Below are positions 34,125-45,653 of a stretch of 64,000 nt of DNA, piece after piece; the first letter of the stretch is position 1, and every line of letters begins with the position of its first letter. The stretch comes from Sphingomonas glacialis (lineage in GTDB: Bacteria > Pseudomonadota > Alphaproteobacteria > Sphingomonadales > Sphingomonadaceae). A program made the translations under genes and the position numbers. A model generated the notes under the pieces. The model saw nothing but the letters and a program-made list of their open reading frames with translations. It made no database searches and was not told the DNA's origin. The stretch lies in contig NZ_BNAQ01000003.1 in NCBI RefSeq assembly GCF_014653575.1, forward strand, positions 310,001 through 374,000, written 5' to 3'.

Positions 34125-34485
34125 CCTGTCGGTCGATCTCACCAATCTGCGGTCGCACAAGGGATCGGTCCGCGTCTGCCTGACCGCCGACCCGCAGAAC
34201 TTCCCCGCGTGCATCGACGATGCGCAGGCCGTGACGCGCTCCATACCCGCGACAACCGGCAGCTTGCGCTTCGATGGGCTGACGCACGGCGATTATGCGG
34301 TCGCGGTGATCCATGACGAGAACAACAACCGCAAGCTCGACACCTTCGCCGGGATTCCGCGCGAAGGCTTTGGTTTTTCTCGCAATCCCGCAGTGAGCTT
34401 TGGCCCGCCGCGCTTTGCTGCGGCCCGCTTCACGCTGACAGGTGATGCAGATCGGCAACAGATCAAAATGCGTTATCTGCTCTAG
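34048..34485 (+). CDS. DUF2141 family secreted protein
   Basis: A 145-residue exported protein: signal peptide from ATG 34048 (RRLACVGGASAVVLLALPGA, cut near AVAT), then the DUF2141 beta-sandwich with KGSVRVCLTADPQNFPAC, GDYAVAVIHDENNNRKLDT and GIPREGFGFSRNP. The family is periplasmic or outer-membrane associated and often lies near carotenoid or lipid genes, with no known reaction. Its first 77 bases overlap the end of the upstream sterol desaturase gene in another frame. An upstream ATG at 33976 would spoil the signal peptide. Confidence 0.85.
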   Translation: MRRLACVGGASAVVLLALPGAVATSDLSVDLTNLRSHKGSVRVCLTADPQNFPACIDDAQAVTRSIPATTGSLRFDGLTHGDYAVAVIHDENNNRKLDTFAGIPREGFGFSRNPAVSFGPPRFAAARFTLTGDADRQQIKMRYLL

Positions 34486-34555
34486 TCTACATTTTCGGAC
34501 CCAAAGCGTTGCGCGAGCGTTACGGCCCCAAATCCTTAGATTCTGGAGCTACCCC

Positions 34556-35431
34556 GTGATTGATCGTCGCCTTCTTCTGTCCGCCGCCACCCTGCTGATC
34601 GCCAGTGCCGCCCCGGCGTTTGCGCAAAGCGCGCCGCCCGCCCCGGCGGACAACGACCAGATCGCCGCCGACTTCAACAAGGATTCGGTCACGGTCGGCA
34701 TCGGTGGCGCCTACCTTCCCGATTATGACGGCTCGAACGAGTATCGCTTCGTGCCGGCACCCGCCGCGATCGGCTCGGTCAAGGGCTTCAACTTCTCGGT
34801 GATCGGCAACCGTGCCAGCATCGATCTGATCCCAAACCGCCCGGGCCAGTCGATCGATCTGCAATTCGGTCCGATCGGCGTGATCAATTTCGACCGCTCG
34901 AGCATCAAGAACATCGACGACGTCCGCGTCCGCGCACTCGGCAAGCGCAGCACCGCGCTCGAGCTCGGTGGCTATATCGGCATCGGCAAGACCGGCGTGA
35001 TCACCAGCCCGTATGACAAGATCTCGGTCTCGGTCAGCTATCGCAAGGGCGTGACCGGCGCGCACAATAGCGGGATCTGGCAGCCGAGCTTCACCTATCT
35101 GACGCCACTCAGCCGCAAGGCCGCGGTCGGCATCCTCGCCTCGGCACAGCATGTCGGGCAGGGCTATGCCGACACCTATTTCAGCATCACGCCGACGCAG
35201 AGCCTCGCGAGCGGCCTTCCGACGTACGCGGCACGCTCGGGCTGGAAGAACTATTCGGTCGGCGGTTTTGCGACCTATTCGCTGACCGGCAATTTGCTCC
35301 ACGGCGTCAAGGTCGTCGCCGGCGGTACCTATTCGCGGTCGCTGGGGGACTTCTCCTACGCCCCGATCGTTCGCATCGCCGGCTCGCCCAACCAGTGGCT
35401 GGGCGCCGTCGGGCTCGCTTACACCTTCTAA
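34556..35431 (+). CDS. MipA/OmpV family outer-membrane protein
   Basis: A 291-residue beta-barrel precursor. It starts with GTG at 34556, eight bases after a GGAG site, and has a signal peptide ending APAFAQ. The mature part opens with DSVTVGIGGAYLPDYDGSNEYRF, the MipA/OmpV opening strand, and ends in the aromatic VGLAYTF typical of outer-membrane barrels. MipA in E. coli links murein hydrolase and synthase; other members are porin-like. A strong intrinsic terminator follows. Confidence 0.88.
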   Translation: MIDRRLLLSAATLLIASAAPAFAQSAPPAPADNDQIAADFNKDSVTVGIGGAYLPDYDGSNEYRFVPAPAAIGSVKGFNFSVIGNRASIDLIPNRPGQSIDLQFGPIGVINFDRSSIKNIDDVRVRALGKRSTALELGGYIGIGKTGVITSPYDKISVSVSYRKGVTGAHNSGIWQPSFTYLTPLSRKAAVGILASAQHVGQGYADTYFSITPTQSLASGLPTYAARSGWKNYSVGGFATYSLTGNLLHGVKVVAGGTYSRSLGDFSYAPIVRIAGSPNQWLGAVGLAYTF

Positions 35432-35459
35432 CCCCGGCGCAATCCAGCGCAGGTTCAGG

Positions 35460-35500
35460 ACCCGCCGTGGAACACAACTCGTGGTTCCACGGCGGGTTTT
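35460..35500 (+). terminator. Rho-independent terminator after MipA/OmpV gene
   Basis: A 14-bp perfect stem (ACCCGCCGTGGAAC at 35460-35473 with GTTCCACGGCGGGT at 35484-35497), a 10-nt loop and a TTTT run. It isolates the porin-like gene from the ferritin-like pair that starts 120 bp later. Confidence 0.92.
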
Positions 35501-35620
35501 CGTTTGCGCGCGGATCGTCGGGAATGGCCGACGCTCCAGCTATTCGGGTCTTGCGCCGTCGCGCGCGAGGTGCCACGCCAGCGCCGCACTATAGCGTTTC
35601 CAGCAAAAGGGTTCGCCCCA

Positions 35621-36646
35621 ATGACCGACACCGAAGACCAGCTGATCGAGCGCCTCGAGGCCCGCGCCGACCGTCGGAATGAGCGCCGCGAATTCTTCCG
35701 CACCGCCCTTGGAGCCGGTGCCGTCGCCGCCGTCGGCGCCGCCGCCGTCGCGGTCGGGACCAGCGCATCGGCGCAGGCGACGTCGGAAACCGACATCCTC
35801 AATTTCGCGCTCAACCTCGAATATCTCGAGGCGCAATTCTATTCCTACGCCGTCTTCGGTACGGGCTTGCCCAACAGCCAGCTCACCCCGGGCAGCGCCA
35901 GCACGACGACGCAGGGAACGGTCACGGGTGGCCGCCAGGTCAGCTTCAGCGATCCCCTCGTCGCGCAATATGCGCGCGAGATCGCCGGTGACGAAACGCA
36001 GCACGTCGCCTTCCTTCGCAGCCAGCTCGGCACCGTCGCCGTCGCGCAGCCCGCAATCGACATCGGCAGCACCGCCACCAGCGCCTTCACGGTCGCTGCG
36101 CGCGCCGCCGGCCTCGCGACCAATGCAAGCGGCGCGGTCGACAACGTCAACGGCACATTCGACCCTTACGCCAACGACCAAAACTTCCTGCTTGCCGCCT
36201 TCCTGTTCGAAGATGTCGGCGTCACCGCCTATAAGGGCGCGGCCTCGCTGCTGACGACCAAGGCCTATATCGACGCGGCGGCAGGCATCCTCGCCGCGGA
36301 GGCCTATCATGCCTCGATCATCCGCACCGTGCTGTACAGCAAGGGCCTGGCGACGCCGTCGCTGCGCACTGCGGCGGGCGCGATCTCCGACGTTCGCGAC
36401 AAGCTCGACGGGACCTCGGACGACGATCAGGGCATTGCCTCGGCAGTCGTCGCGAACAGCCAGTTCGCCGCGCTCAACGGCCTGACGGCATCGAACATCG
36501 TCCCCACCGGGCTCGACGGTATCGCCTATGGCCGCTCGACCGGGAACGTGCTCAATATCGTCTATCTCAACAGTCTGGCTGTCGCGAAGGGGGGCTTCTT
36601 CCCCAATGGGCTCAATGGCACCATCGTGACCAGCACCGCGAATTGA
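35621..36646 (+). CDS. Exported ferritin-like domain protein, copy 1
   Basis: A 341-residue protein of the Ferritin_2 family. The N-terminus has a twin-arginine-like export signal ([20 protein letters not shown], cut near ASAQA). The domain holds a possible di-metal ligand set: Glu in [22 protein letters not shown] (ExxH), [11 protein letters not shown] and AEAYHAS (ExxH). Related plant and bacterial proteins are linked to desiccation and stress, but the activity is not established. It is followed 56 bp later by a paralogue, so the pair comes from a tandem duplication. Confidence 0.85.
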   Translation: MTDTEDQLIERLEARADRRNERREFFRTALGAGAVAAVGAAAVAVGTSASAQATSETDILNFALNLEYLEAQFYSYAVFGTGLPNSQLTPGSASTTTQGTVTGGRQVSFSDPLVAQYAREIAGDETQHVAFLRSQLGTVAVAQPAIDIGSTATSAFTVAARAAGLATNASGAVDNVNGTFDPYANDQNFLLAAFLFEDVGVTAYKGAASLLTTKAYIDAAAGILAAEAYHASIIRTVLYSKGLATPSLRTAAGAISDVRDKLDGTSDDDQGIASAVVANSQFAALNGLTASNIVPTGLDGIAYGRSTGNVLNIVYLNSLAVAKGGFFPNGLNGTIVTSTAN

Positions 36647-36702
36647 GCCGCCCGATACCTTCAGCCTGACGCCTTCCAGCTTGCCCGAACGGGAGTTCCC
36701 CA

Positions 36703-37743
36703 GTGATCGATAGCGACATCCTCTTGCAGGTTCTCGACGCCGGCGAACGCCGCCGCGCCGAGCGCCGTAATTTCCTGCGCAGCGCGGGCGTCGCCTCGCT
36801 CGCCGTTGGCGGCGCATCGCTGCTGTCGGCCTGCGGCGGCAGCGGCTCGACGAGCACCGATCCAGGCGCGACGGCAACCGCAACGCCGACGCCGAGCCCG
36901 AGCTCGACCAGCACGCTGCAGGATCAGGACACGCTCAACTTCGCGCTCAACCTCGAATATCTCGAAGCGCAGTTCTACAGCTATGCCGTCACTGGCGCAG
37001 GGCTGCCCAATGCGTTGATCGCCAAGGGCGATGGCAACCAGACCGTCCAAGGCACCGTGACGGGCGGCCGCAAGGTCACTTTCACCGATCCGATCGTCCA
37101 GCAATATGCGGTCGAGATCGCCGCCGACGAAGTCGCCCATGTCGCCTTCCTGCGTTCGGCACTCGGCGCTGCGGCGGTTGCGATGCCGTCGATCAACATC
37201 GATGGTGGCGCCAATGGCGCCTTCTCGGCCGCCGCGCGCGCCGCCGGGATCGCAACCACCAATGGCGTCGTCGATCGCGTCAACGGCACCTTCGACCCTT
37301 ACGCCAGCGACGAGAACTTCCTGCTCGGTGCGTTCATCTTCGAAGATGTCGGCGTGACCGCGTACAAGGGCGCCGCGCAGACGATCAACACGACCTTGCT
37401 GCTCGATGCCGCTGCGGGCATCCTCGCGACCGAGGCTTACCACGCCGGCCTGATCCGAACCGTGCTCTATTCGAAGGGCCTCGCCACGCCGAGCCTGCGC
37501 GTCAATGCCGGGCTGATCAGCGACGCGCGCGATAGCCTCGATGGCACGAGCGACATCGATCAGGGCATTACCGGCACCGCGACGACCTCGAACCTCGTTC
37601 CGGTCGATGCCAACGGCCTCGTCTACGGCCGTACCGCGGGCCAGGTGCTCAACGTTGTCTATCTCAACAAGAACGCCGTGGTCGGCGGGGGCTTCTTCCC
37701 CAATGGTCTCAATGGCAACATCCGCACCAGCGCCGCAAACTAG
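36703..37743 (+). CDS. Exported ferritin-like domain lipoprotein, copy 2
   Basis: A 346-residue paralogue of the preceding protein, sharing most of [57 protein letters not shown] and the C-terminal [10 protein letters not shown]. It differs at the N-terminus: a twin-arginine motif (ERRNFLRSAG) with lipobox LLSAC and a Ser/Thr/Pro linker, so it is likely a lipid-anchored form of the same enzyme. The start is GTG at 36703 with a GGAG site. The ExxH ligands (DEVAHV, TEAYHA) are kept. Confidence 0.85.
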   Translation: MIDSDILLQVLDAGERRRAERRNFLRSAGVASLAVGGASLLSACGGSGSTSTDPGATATATPTPSPSSTSTLQDQDTLNFALNLEYLEAQFYSYAVTGAGLPNALIAKGDGNQTVQGTVTGGRKVTFTDPIVQQYAVEIAADEVAHVAFLRSALGAAAVAMPSINIDGGANGAFSAAARAAGIATTNGVVDRVNGTFDPYASDENFLLGAFIFEDVGVTAYKGAAQTINTTLLLDAAAGILATEAYHAGLIRTVLYSKGLATPSLRVNAGLISDARDSLDGTSDIDQGITGTATTSNLVPVDANGLVYGRTAGQVLNVVYLNKNAVVGGGFFPNGLNGNIRTSAAN

Positions 37744-37778
37744 TTGCACGCCGCGCGCGAGCGCCTAGACTGACGCCA

Positions 37779-39841
<2,063 letters not shown>

Positions 39842-39850
39842 GGTGCCCGG

Positions 39851-39877
39851 CCGGCGGATGCAGCAAGCGTCCGCCGG
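39851..39877. terminator. Hairpin between convergent thiC and parB
   Basis: CCGGCGGA (39851-39858) pairs with TCCGCCGG (39870-39877) around an 11-nt loop in the 45-bp gap between the two stop codons. There is no T-tract. It may act as a bidirectional barrier. Confidence 0.5.
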
Positions 39878-39886
39878 ACGGCTTAC

Positions 39887-40786
39887 CTAGATACGCTCGC
39901 CGGTCAGCCGCTGGCATACCATGTCGAGCTGATCGAGCGTCGAATAGGACAACGTCAGCGTGCCCCCCTTGGCGCTGTGCGCGACACGCACCGACAGGCC
40001 CAGCAAATCGGCCAGCTGATGCTCGAGCGCCGCGAGATCAGGATCGCGCCCCTCGCTGTCGCGCTGGCCGCGCGGCGCGGGCTTGGCAGCGCGCGCCATA
40101 CGTTCGGTATCGCGCACCGAGAGACCGCGCGCCACGACCTGGTCCGCCAGCGTCTCGACATCGGGCGCACCGATCAGCGCGCGCGCATGCCCCATCGTCA
40201 GCGCGCCATTGACGACGCGTTCCTGCACCGGGGTCGGCAGCTCGAGCAGCCGCAGCAGATTGGCGATGTGGCTGCGCGACTTGTTGACCAGCTTGCCGAG
40301 CGCTTCCTGCGTGTGGCCGAAATCCTCGATCAAGCGATGATACGCTTCGGCCTCTTCGATCGCGTTGAGGTCTTGCCGCTGGATATTCTCGACGAGCGCG
40401 ACTTCGAGCGTTTCGGTATCATCGAACGCCCGCACGATGACCGGCACCTCGTGTAGCCGCGCACGCTGCGCAGCGCGCCAGCGGCGCTCGCCTGCGACGA
40501 TCTGATAGCCGGTGCCATGCGGCCGCACGACGATTGGCTGCAACACCCCGCGCAGCGCGATCGATTGCGCGAGTTCCTCGAGTGCGGCTTCGTCGAAGTG
40601 CCGCCGCGGCTGGCCGGGATGCGGCGTCAGCGATCCGACGGGAAGCGAGCGCACACCCGGCGAGGCATTCTCCTTGCCTTCACCGACGGGCTCTTCGCGC
40701 GCCAGATCCCCCATCAGGGCGTTGAGGCCGCGGCCCAGTCCCGAACGCGGCTTCGGGCGTGCAATCGGAGGCGTCGAGTCGGTCAT
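39887..40786 (-). CDS. parB: Chromosome-partitioning protein ParB
   Basis: A 299-residue CTPase and DNA-binding protein that loads at parS sites and spreads along origin DNA. The N-terminal CTP-binding region has NPRQPRR-like HPGQPRRHF and the GERRWRA motif; the central helix-turn-helix is around LGKLVNKSRSHIANLLRLL; the C-terminal dimer domain follows a linker (GQRDSEGRDPDLAALEHQL). It starts with ATG overlapping the parA stop. Three candidate parS sites lie within 16 kb. Confidence 0.97.
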   Translation of the reverse strand: MTDSTPPIARPKPRSGLGRGLNALMGDLAREEPVGEGKENASPGVRSLPVGSLTPHPGQPRRHFDEAALEELAQSIALRGVLQPIVVRPHGTGYQIVAGERRWRAAQRARLHEVPVIVRAFDDTETLEVALVENIQRQDLNAIEEAEAYHRLIEDFGHTQEALGKLVNKSRSHIANLLRLLELPTPVQERVVNGALTMGHARALIGAPDVETLADQVVARGLSVRDTERMARAAKPAPRGQRDSEGRDPDLAALEHQLADLLGLSVRVAHSAKGGTLTLSYSTLDQLDMVCQRLTGERI

Positions 40787-41577
40787 GCGGCCCTTGCAGG
40801 TTGCGGGGTATCGAAGGCGGGCAGGCGCGCGATCAGCTCACGCGCGAGCGCGATATAGGCTTCCGAGCCGGGGCAGCGATAATCGTAGATCAATGCCGGC
40901 AAGCCGTGGCTCGGCGCCTCGGACAGACGCACGTTGCGCGGAATCACCGTGTCGAACACCACGCGACCCAGCACCGCGCGAACGTCGTTCGAGACTTGAT
41001 CGGTCAGCCGATTGCGGCGGTCGTGCATCGTCAGGGCGACACCCATGATCGACAGCGCGGGGTTGAAGCGCTCGCGGATCCGCTCGACGGTGCTCAACAG
41101 CTGGCTGAGCCCTTCGAGCGCGAAGAATTCGCACTGCAGCGGCACGAGCAGCGAATTCGACGCGACCATCGCATTGAGCGTCAACAAGCCAAGTGACGGC
41201 GGACAATCGATCAGCACGACATCCCAGCGATGATCCGAGCGGGCGAGGGCGCGCGAGAGACGATGGGTACGCTCCTCATATTCGACCAGCTCGATTTCGG
41301 CACCCGACAGGTCGACCGTCGCGGGTACGATGTCGAGCTTGGGAACACACGTCGGCATCGCCGCAACATCGATCGATGTCTCGCCTAGCAGGATATCGTA
41401 GGTCGAGTGATGCCGATCGGCGCGCGCGATGCCGAGCCCGGTCGAGCAATTGCCTTGCGGATCGAGATCGAGCAGCAAGACCCGCAGCCCGGTTGCAGCA
41501 AGCGCGGTGCCGAGGTTGATCGCGGTTGTCGTCTTTCCGACACCGCCCTTCTGGTTCGCGACGGCAATGACGTTCAT
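40783..41577 (-). CDS. parA: Chromosome-partitioning ATPase ParA
   Basis: A 264-residue deviant Walker-A ATPase that moves ParB-bound origins to the cell pole. Motifs: VANQKGGVGKTTTAINLG (signature lysine), DLDPQGN and DVVLIDCPPSLGLLT. The C-terminal part (DRRNRLTDQVSNDVR, IPRNVRLSEAPSHG) is typical of chromosomal Soj/ParA. The ATG at 41577 overlaps the rsmG stop, and its stop overlaps the parB start, so rsmG-parA-parB are translationally coupled. Confidence 0.97.
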   Translation of the reverse strand: MNVIAVANQKGGVGKTTTAINLGTALAATGLRVLLLDLDPQGNCSTGLGIARADRHHSTYDILLGETSIDVAAMPTCVPKLDIVPATVDLSGAEIELVEYEERTHRLSRALARSDHRWDVVLIDCPPSLGLLTLNAMVASNSLLVPLQCEFFALEGLSQLLSTVERIRERFNPALSIMGVALTMHDRRNRLTDQVSNDVRAVLGRVVFDTVIPRNVRLSEAPSHGLPALIYDYRCPGSEAYIALARELIARLPAFDTPQPARAA

Positions 41578-42188
41578 CGGCGTGTCACCCCTGATGCAAG
41601 AACGATCAGCGAGTCGGGATCGGTGATACTGTGTTCCACGTGAAACACCCCGTCCCATGCTAGCTGCGCGGCGGTGACATCTGCCAGCGCCGTCCGCCCT
41701 TTTGGCAGAATCCAGCACGTTGCGGAAGATGCGCACTTCGCACCCCAGGCGAAAAGACTGTCCAACGATGCGACGGCGCGCGCCGAAATAATCCTTGCAT
41801 CGACAAGGACATCCTCGATCCGCGCGCACTTCACCGTAACGCGATCGCCGACCCCCATCGCCTCCGCCGTTTGCACCAGAAAGTCCGCGCGGCGGCGACG
41901 CGGCTCGACCAGCCAGACCGGTCGATCGGTAAGAGCTGCAACAACCAGTCCTGGGAAACCGGCACCGCTCCCGATATCGAGCCATACCCCGGCGTCCTTG
42001 GGGGCGAGCATCAGCAGCTGCGCGGAATCGACAATGTGGCGCGCCCACATCGCGCACAGCGTCGAGGGTGCAATAAGATTCTGCTGTGCGCTTTCGGCGG
42101 TTACGATCTCGACGAGTTGTTGCATCGCTGCGAGCCCGTCGTCGCCAAAGTGCTGCGAGACCCAGTCCCGCGCTTCGTCCTCGGTCAC
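41574..42188 (-). CDS. rsmG: 16S rRNA (guanine527-N7) methyltransferase
   Basis: A 204-residue SAM-dependent enzyme that modifies G527 of 16S rRNA, a site linked to aminoglycoside sensitivity. The SAM-binding motif is [16 protein letters not shown], followed by [12 protein letters not shown] and the [13 protein letters not shown] segment. The GTG start at 42188 overlaps the mnmG stop. Near the C-terminus the codons for VFHVEHS contain a parS-like sequence, so coding and centromere signals overlap. Confidence 0.95.
   Translation of the reverse strand: MTEDEARDWVSQHFGDDGLAAMQQLVEIVTAESAQQNLIAPSTLCAMWARHIVDSAQLLMLAPKDAGVWLDIGSGAGFPGLVVAALTDRPVWLVEPRRRRADFLVQTAEAMGVGDRVTVKCARIEDVLVDARIISARAVASLDSLFAWGAKCASSATCWILPKGRTALADVTAAQLAWDGVFHVEHSITDPDSLIVLASGVTRR
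41632..41647. other. parS-like centromere site 1
   Basis: TGTTCCACGTGAAACA matches the bacterial parS consensus TGTTNCACGTGAAACA at every defined base. It lies within the rsmG coding region, about 850 bp upstream of parB in the direction of transcription. Confidence 0.88.
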
Positions 42189-44029
42189 GCTGCCTTCTTT
42201 CGGATCTGCAGGAGGATCGCCGTCAGCGCCGCCGGAGTGATGCCACGAATACGACCCGCCGCTGCGAGCGTCGCGGGGCGGGCGGTCTCGAGCCGTTCGA
42301 TCATCTCGCTCGATAGCCCAGGCACGGTCGCGAAGTGCAAGCCATCGGGAACGGCGATCGTGTCATGCGACCGCATCGCCGCTACCTCGTTCTCCTGCCG
42401 CGCAAGATAGGGGGCGTAGCGCGCGTCCTCGGTCGCTTCGGCGAGCAGATCGGCGTCCATCCGTTCGAGGAGGTCTGGGGCCACCATCTCGAGTGTCACG
42501 CCCGCCACGCGCAGCCATGCGGCGCCCGATCGGCGTTCGGGATCGCTGCCGATCACCGCTCCGCGCGCTATAAGCGTTTCGCTTGGCACCGTCTGGTCGA
42601 GCACTTGCTCGATTTCGCCACGGCGCTCGATCCGATCCGCAAGCCGCTCAATCCGCGCGGGCGACAAGCATCCAAGCTCAGCCGCTATCGGGCTCAAGCG
42701 TGTCTCGGCATTGTCGGCGCGCAATCGCAGCCGGTATTCGGCGCGGGCGGTCAGCATGCGATAGGGTTCGGTGATGCCTTGCAGCACCAGATCGTCGATC
42801 ATCACACCGAGATACGACGACGCACGGTCGAGCACGATCTCGGGCCGCTCGAGCGCGCGCGCCGCTGCATTGAGCCCCGCCATCAACCCCTGGCCGGCGG
42901 CTTCTTCATATCCGGTCGTGCCATTGATTTGCCCGCAGCAATACAAACCTTCGAGCGCGCGGACCTCCAGCGTGGCAGCCAGCGCGCGCGGGTCGATATG
43001 GTCATATTCGACAGCGTATCCCGGCGTGAGCATCGTCGTGGCCTCGAGCCCGGGGATTGAGCGAAGCATCGCCGCCTGGATGTCGACGGGCAGCGATGTC
43101 GAAATGCCGTTGGGATAGATCGTCGGATCGTCGAGACCCTCGGGTTCGAGGAAGATCTGATGGCCGTCGCGGTCTCCGAAGCGGTGGATCTTGTCCTCGA
43201 TCGACGGACAGTAGCGCGGGCCTGCGCCGGCGATTGCGCCGCCGAACAGCGGCGATCGTTCGAGCCCGGAGCGAATGATGTCATGCGTCTGCGGCGTCGT
43301 CCGCGTGATCGCGCAGTGAAGCTGGGGCAGGGGGCGATGCGTCGAAACGGGTGACATCGTCCACGGCTCGGTGTCGCTTTCCTGCTGCGCCAGGCGCGCC
43401 CAGTCGATCGTGCGGCCATCGAGCCGTGGTGGCGTCCCGGTCTTGAGGCGCGCCATCGGGAGGTTGGCAGCGCGGAGCTGCTGCGCGAGCAAGGACGCGC
43501 CTGCTTCCCCGACACGCCCGCCTTCGGAGCGTTCCTCACCACAGAACATCCGCCCGCCGAGGAAGGTGCCAGTTGCTAGCACCACGGCGCGTGCATGAAG
43601 TACCGTACCATCGGCTAGGCGGACACCTGCGACGCTCCCGCTCTCGCTCAGCAGGAGGCCGGCGACTTCCCCACCGATAATCTCCAACCCTGCTTGCTGT
43701 GCTAGCATCGCGTTGATCGCTGCCGCGTAGCGGCGTCGGTCCGCCTGCACGCGTGGGCCCTGAACGGCTGCGCCCTTGCTGCGGTTGAGCATGCGGTAGT
43801 GGATACCCGCCGCATCGGTCGCGCGCGCCATCAGGCCGTCGAACGCATCGACCTCGCGGACAAGATGCCCCTTGCCGAGACCCCCGATCGCGGGGTTGCA
43901 CGACATCGCGCCCACTTTCGCAGGATCGAAGGTGATCAAAGCGGTGCGTGCGCCACGGCGCGCCGCCGCGGCGGCAGCCTCGGTACCGGCATGTCCGCCA
44001 CCTACTACGATGACGTCGAAATCGTTCAT
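42185..44029 (-). CDS. mnmG: tRNA uridine-5-carboxymethylaminomethyl modification enzyme MnmG
   Basis: A 614-residue FAD enzyme that works with MnmE to place cmnm5 on wobble U34 of tRNA. Conserved parts: [48 protein letters not shown], and the C-terminal RARYAPYL-like [12 protein letters not shown]. Length is standard. The stop overlaps the rsmG start; 60 bp containing a parS site separate it from mnmE upstream. Confidence 0.97.
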   Translation of the reverse strand: MNDFDVIVVGGGHAGTEAAAAAARRGARTALITFDPAKVGAMSCNPAIGGLGKGHLVREVDAFDGLMARATDAAGIHYRMLNRSKGAAVQGPRVQADRRRYAAAINAMLAQQAGLEIIGGEVAGLLLSESGSVAGVRLADGTVLHARAVVLATGTFLGGRMFCGEERSEGGRVGEAGASLLAQQLRAANLPMARLKTGTPPRLDGRTIDWARLAQQESDTEPWTMSPVSTHRPLPQLHCAITRTTPQTHDIIRSGLERSPLFGGAIAGAGPRYCPSIEDKIHRFGDRDGHQIFLEPEGLDDPTIYPNGISTSLPVDIQAAMLRSIPGLEATTMLTPGYAVEYDHIDPRALAATLEVRALEGLYCCGQINGTTGYEEAAGQGLMAGLNAAARALERPEIVLDRASSYLGVMIDDLVLQGITEPYRMLTARAEYRLRLRADNAETRLSPIAAELGCLSPARIERLADRIERRGEIEQVLDQTVPSETLIARGAVIGSDPERRSGAAWLRVAGVTLEMVAPDLLERMDADLLAEATEDARYAPYLARQENEVAAMRSHDTIAVPDGLHFATVPGLSSEMIERLETARPATLAAAGRIRGITPAALTAILLQIRKKAA

Positions 44030-44073
44030 GGCTTCGCGCTAAATGGCTCGCCGCGATCTGTCAAAGCCGACCG

Positions 44074-44089
44074 TGTTCCACGTGGAACA
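44074..44089. other. parS-like centromere site 2
   Basis: TGTTCCACGTGGAACA is a perfect 16-bp palindrome in the mnmE-mnmG gap, ending at the base before the mnmE stop codon. It differs from the consensus at one position and is the most symmetrical of the three sites. Confidence 0.9.
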
Positions 44090-45376
44090 TCATTTGCCGA
44101 TGCAGAAGCGCGAGAAGATCGCGTCGAGCATGTCGTCGGTTCCGGTGCGCCCCGTGATCGCGTTGAGTGAGCGCATCGCGCAGCGCACCTCCTCTGCGAC
44201 GATCAACAAATCGCCTTGTCCCGCCCGGCGGAGATGTCGCTCGCTTTCGCCCAGCAACGACCGTTGACGATCATTTGTCGCAATCGCATCGGCTACCGGG
44301 AGAAGCGCTTTCGCCTCGGCGGCGAGCCGCGCCCACAAGTCGCCAATGCCGGCCCCGGTCTCGGCCGAAACGATGAGCTCAGCGAAAGGGGCAGGGGACG
44401 AGCGCGACGACAGGTCGGCACGCGCGTGTATCGCGATATGGCTCGGATCGGTGGGCGGGGTGTCGCCCAGCCACAGCACGATATCCGCCGAGCCCATCGC
44501 CGCCTCGGCACGCGCGATGCCGATCTCTTCGACGATGTCGTTGGGCGTATCCGTCAGACCGGCTGTATCGGTCAGCAGATAGGCGATCCCCCCACGCGTG
44601 ACCGCGGCCTCGATCCGGTCGCGCGTCGTCCCCGACAATGGCGAGACGATCGCCACGTCGCGCGCCGCGAGCACATTGAGGAGCGTCGATTTCCCACTAT
44701 TGGGGGGCCCGGCTATCACGACGCGGACACCGTCGTGCAGACGATCGACCGGCGGCGTCGCGAGCAGCGTTGCAATTGCATCGGCAATGCCTGCGATGTT
44801 GGTCGTGATAGCCTCGACCGCTTGGTCGGGCACATCGTCTTCGTCGGAGAAATCGAGCTGCGCTTCGATGCTCGCAGCCACGGTCACCAGTCGGTCCGAC
44901 CAGTCTTCGATAACGGTGCGCAATCCGCCTTCCGCAATCCGCAGCGCTGCACGACGCTGCGTCTCGGTCTCGGCGCTCAGCAGATCGCCGAGACCTTCGG
45001 CTTCGGTCAGATCGAGCACGCCGTTGGTCAACGCACGGCGCGTGAATTCCCCCGGCTCGGCGGCGCGCAGACCCGGTTGCGCAGCCAGCACATCGCCAAC
45101 CGCCGCCACCACCGCACGCCCGCCGTGAAGATGGAGTTCGACCAGATCCTCACCCGTCGCGGTACGCGGAGCCGGAAAGGTCAGGACCAGCGCACGATCG
45201 AGCAATCGCCGGTCGGCAGGATCGCGCAAGGCGCGCACGCCCGCCACGCGCGGTGAGGGCAAGGTCCCCGCGAGCGCCGCTGCAACCGCCATCGCCGACG
45301 GCCCGCTGATCCGCATGATCGCGATCGCCGCCGGCGGCGGGCCGCTCGAGCAGGCAAAGATCGTGTCGTCCGCCAC
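44090..45376 (-). CDS. mnmE: tRNA modification GTPase MnmE
   Basis: A 428-residue GTPase partner of MnmG. It has the N-terminal folate-binding domain (DTIFACSSGPPPAAIAIMRISG), a GTPase domain with the P-loop GPPNSGKS (223-230), SGTTRD and DTAG (270-273), and the invariant C-terminal CIGK. It starts with GTG at 45376. Length is slightly below the typical 450. It follows a DUF6489 gene by three bases and heads the mnmG-rsmG-parA-parB operon. Confidence 0.96.
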   Translation of the reverse strand: MADDTIFACSSGPPPAAIAIMRISGPSAMAVAAALAGTLPSPRVAGVRALRDPADRRLLDRALVLTFPAPRTATGEDLVELHLHGGRAVVAAVGDVLAAQPGLRAAEPGEFTRRALTNGVLDLTEAEGLGDLLSAETETQRRAALRIAEGGLRTVIEDWSDRLVTVAASIEAQLDFSDEDDVPDQAVEAITTNIAGIADAIATLLATPPVDRLHDGVRVVIAGPPNSGKSTLLNVLAARDVAIVSPLSGTTRDRIEAAVTRGGIAYLLTDTAGLTDTPNDIVEEIGIARAEAAMGSADIVLWLGDTPPTDPSHIAIHARADLSSRSSPAPFAELIVSAETGAGIGDLWARLAAEAKALLPVADAIATNDRQRSLLGESERHLRRAGQGDLLIVAEEVRCAMRSLNAITGRTGTDDMLDAIFSRFCIGK

Positions 45377-45379
45377 GGC

Positions 45380-45604
45380 TTATTTCGCTGCGCGCTCGAA
45401 CATCGTCCGCCACAGTCCCATGCTCGCATCGCTGACCGGCGCCCAGCTTCGCATCATGTTTTCGATCAGGTCTGGCGAAACGACGCCATCCATCGAATCG
45501 GTCATCATCGACAGATACTTATCGTGGATCGGCGTGAGATCCGGGAGCCCCATGAACGCACGCGCTTCCTGGGGGGTACAATCGATCTCGACGTTGATCT
45601 TCAT
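45380..45604 (-). CDS. DUF6489 family small protein
   Basis: A 74-residue protein from ATG 45604: MKINVEIDCTPQEARAFMGL followed by PDLTPIHDKYLSMM and a helical C-terminus. This looks like the DUF6489 family of alphaproteobacteria, which is small, soluble and uncharacterised. It lies three bases before mnmE and is probably the first gene of that operon. The divergent ogt gene shares the 49-bp region upstream. Confidence 0.75.
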   Translation of the reverse strand: MKINVEIDCTPQEARAFMGLPDLTPIHDKYLSMMTDSMDGVVSPDLIENMMRSWAPVSDASMGLWRTMFERAAK

Positions 45605-45653
45605 TACGGCGTCTCCGCTTGAGCCGGCACGAGCCCGGCGGCATAGTCTGCTC

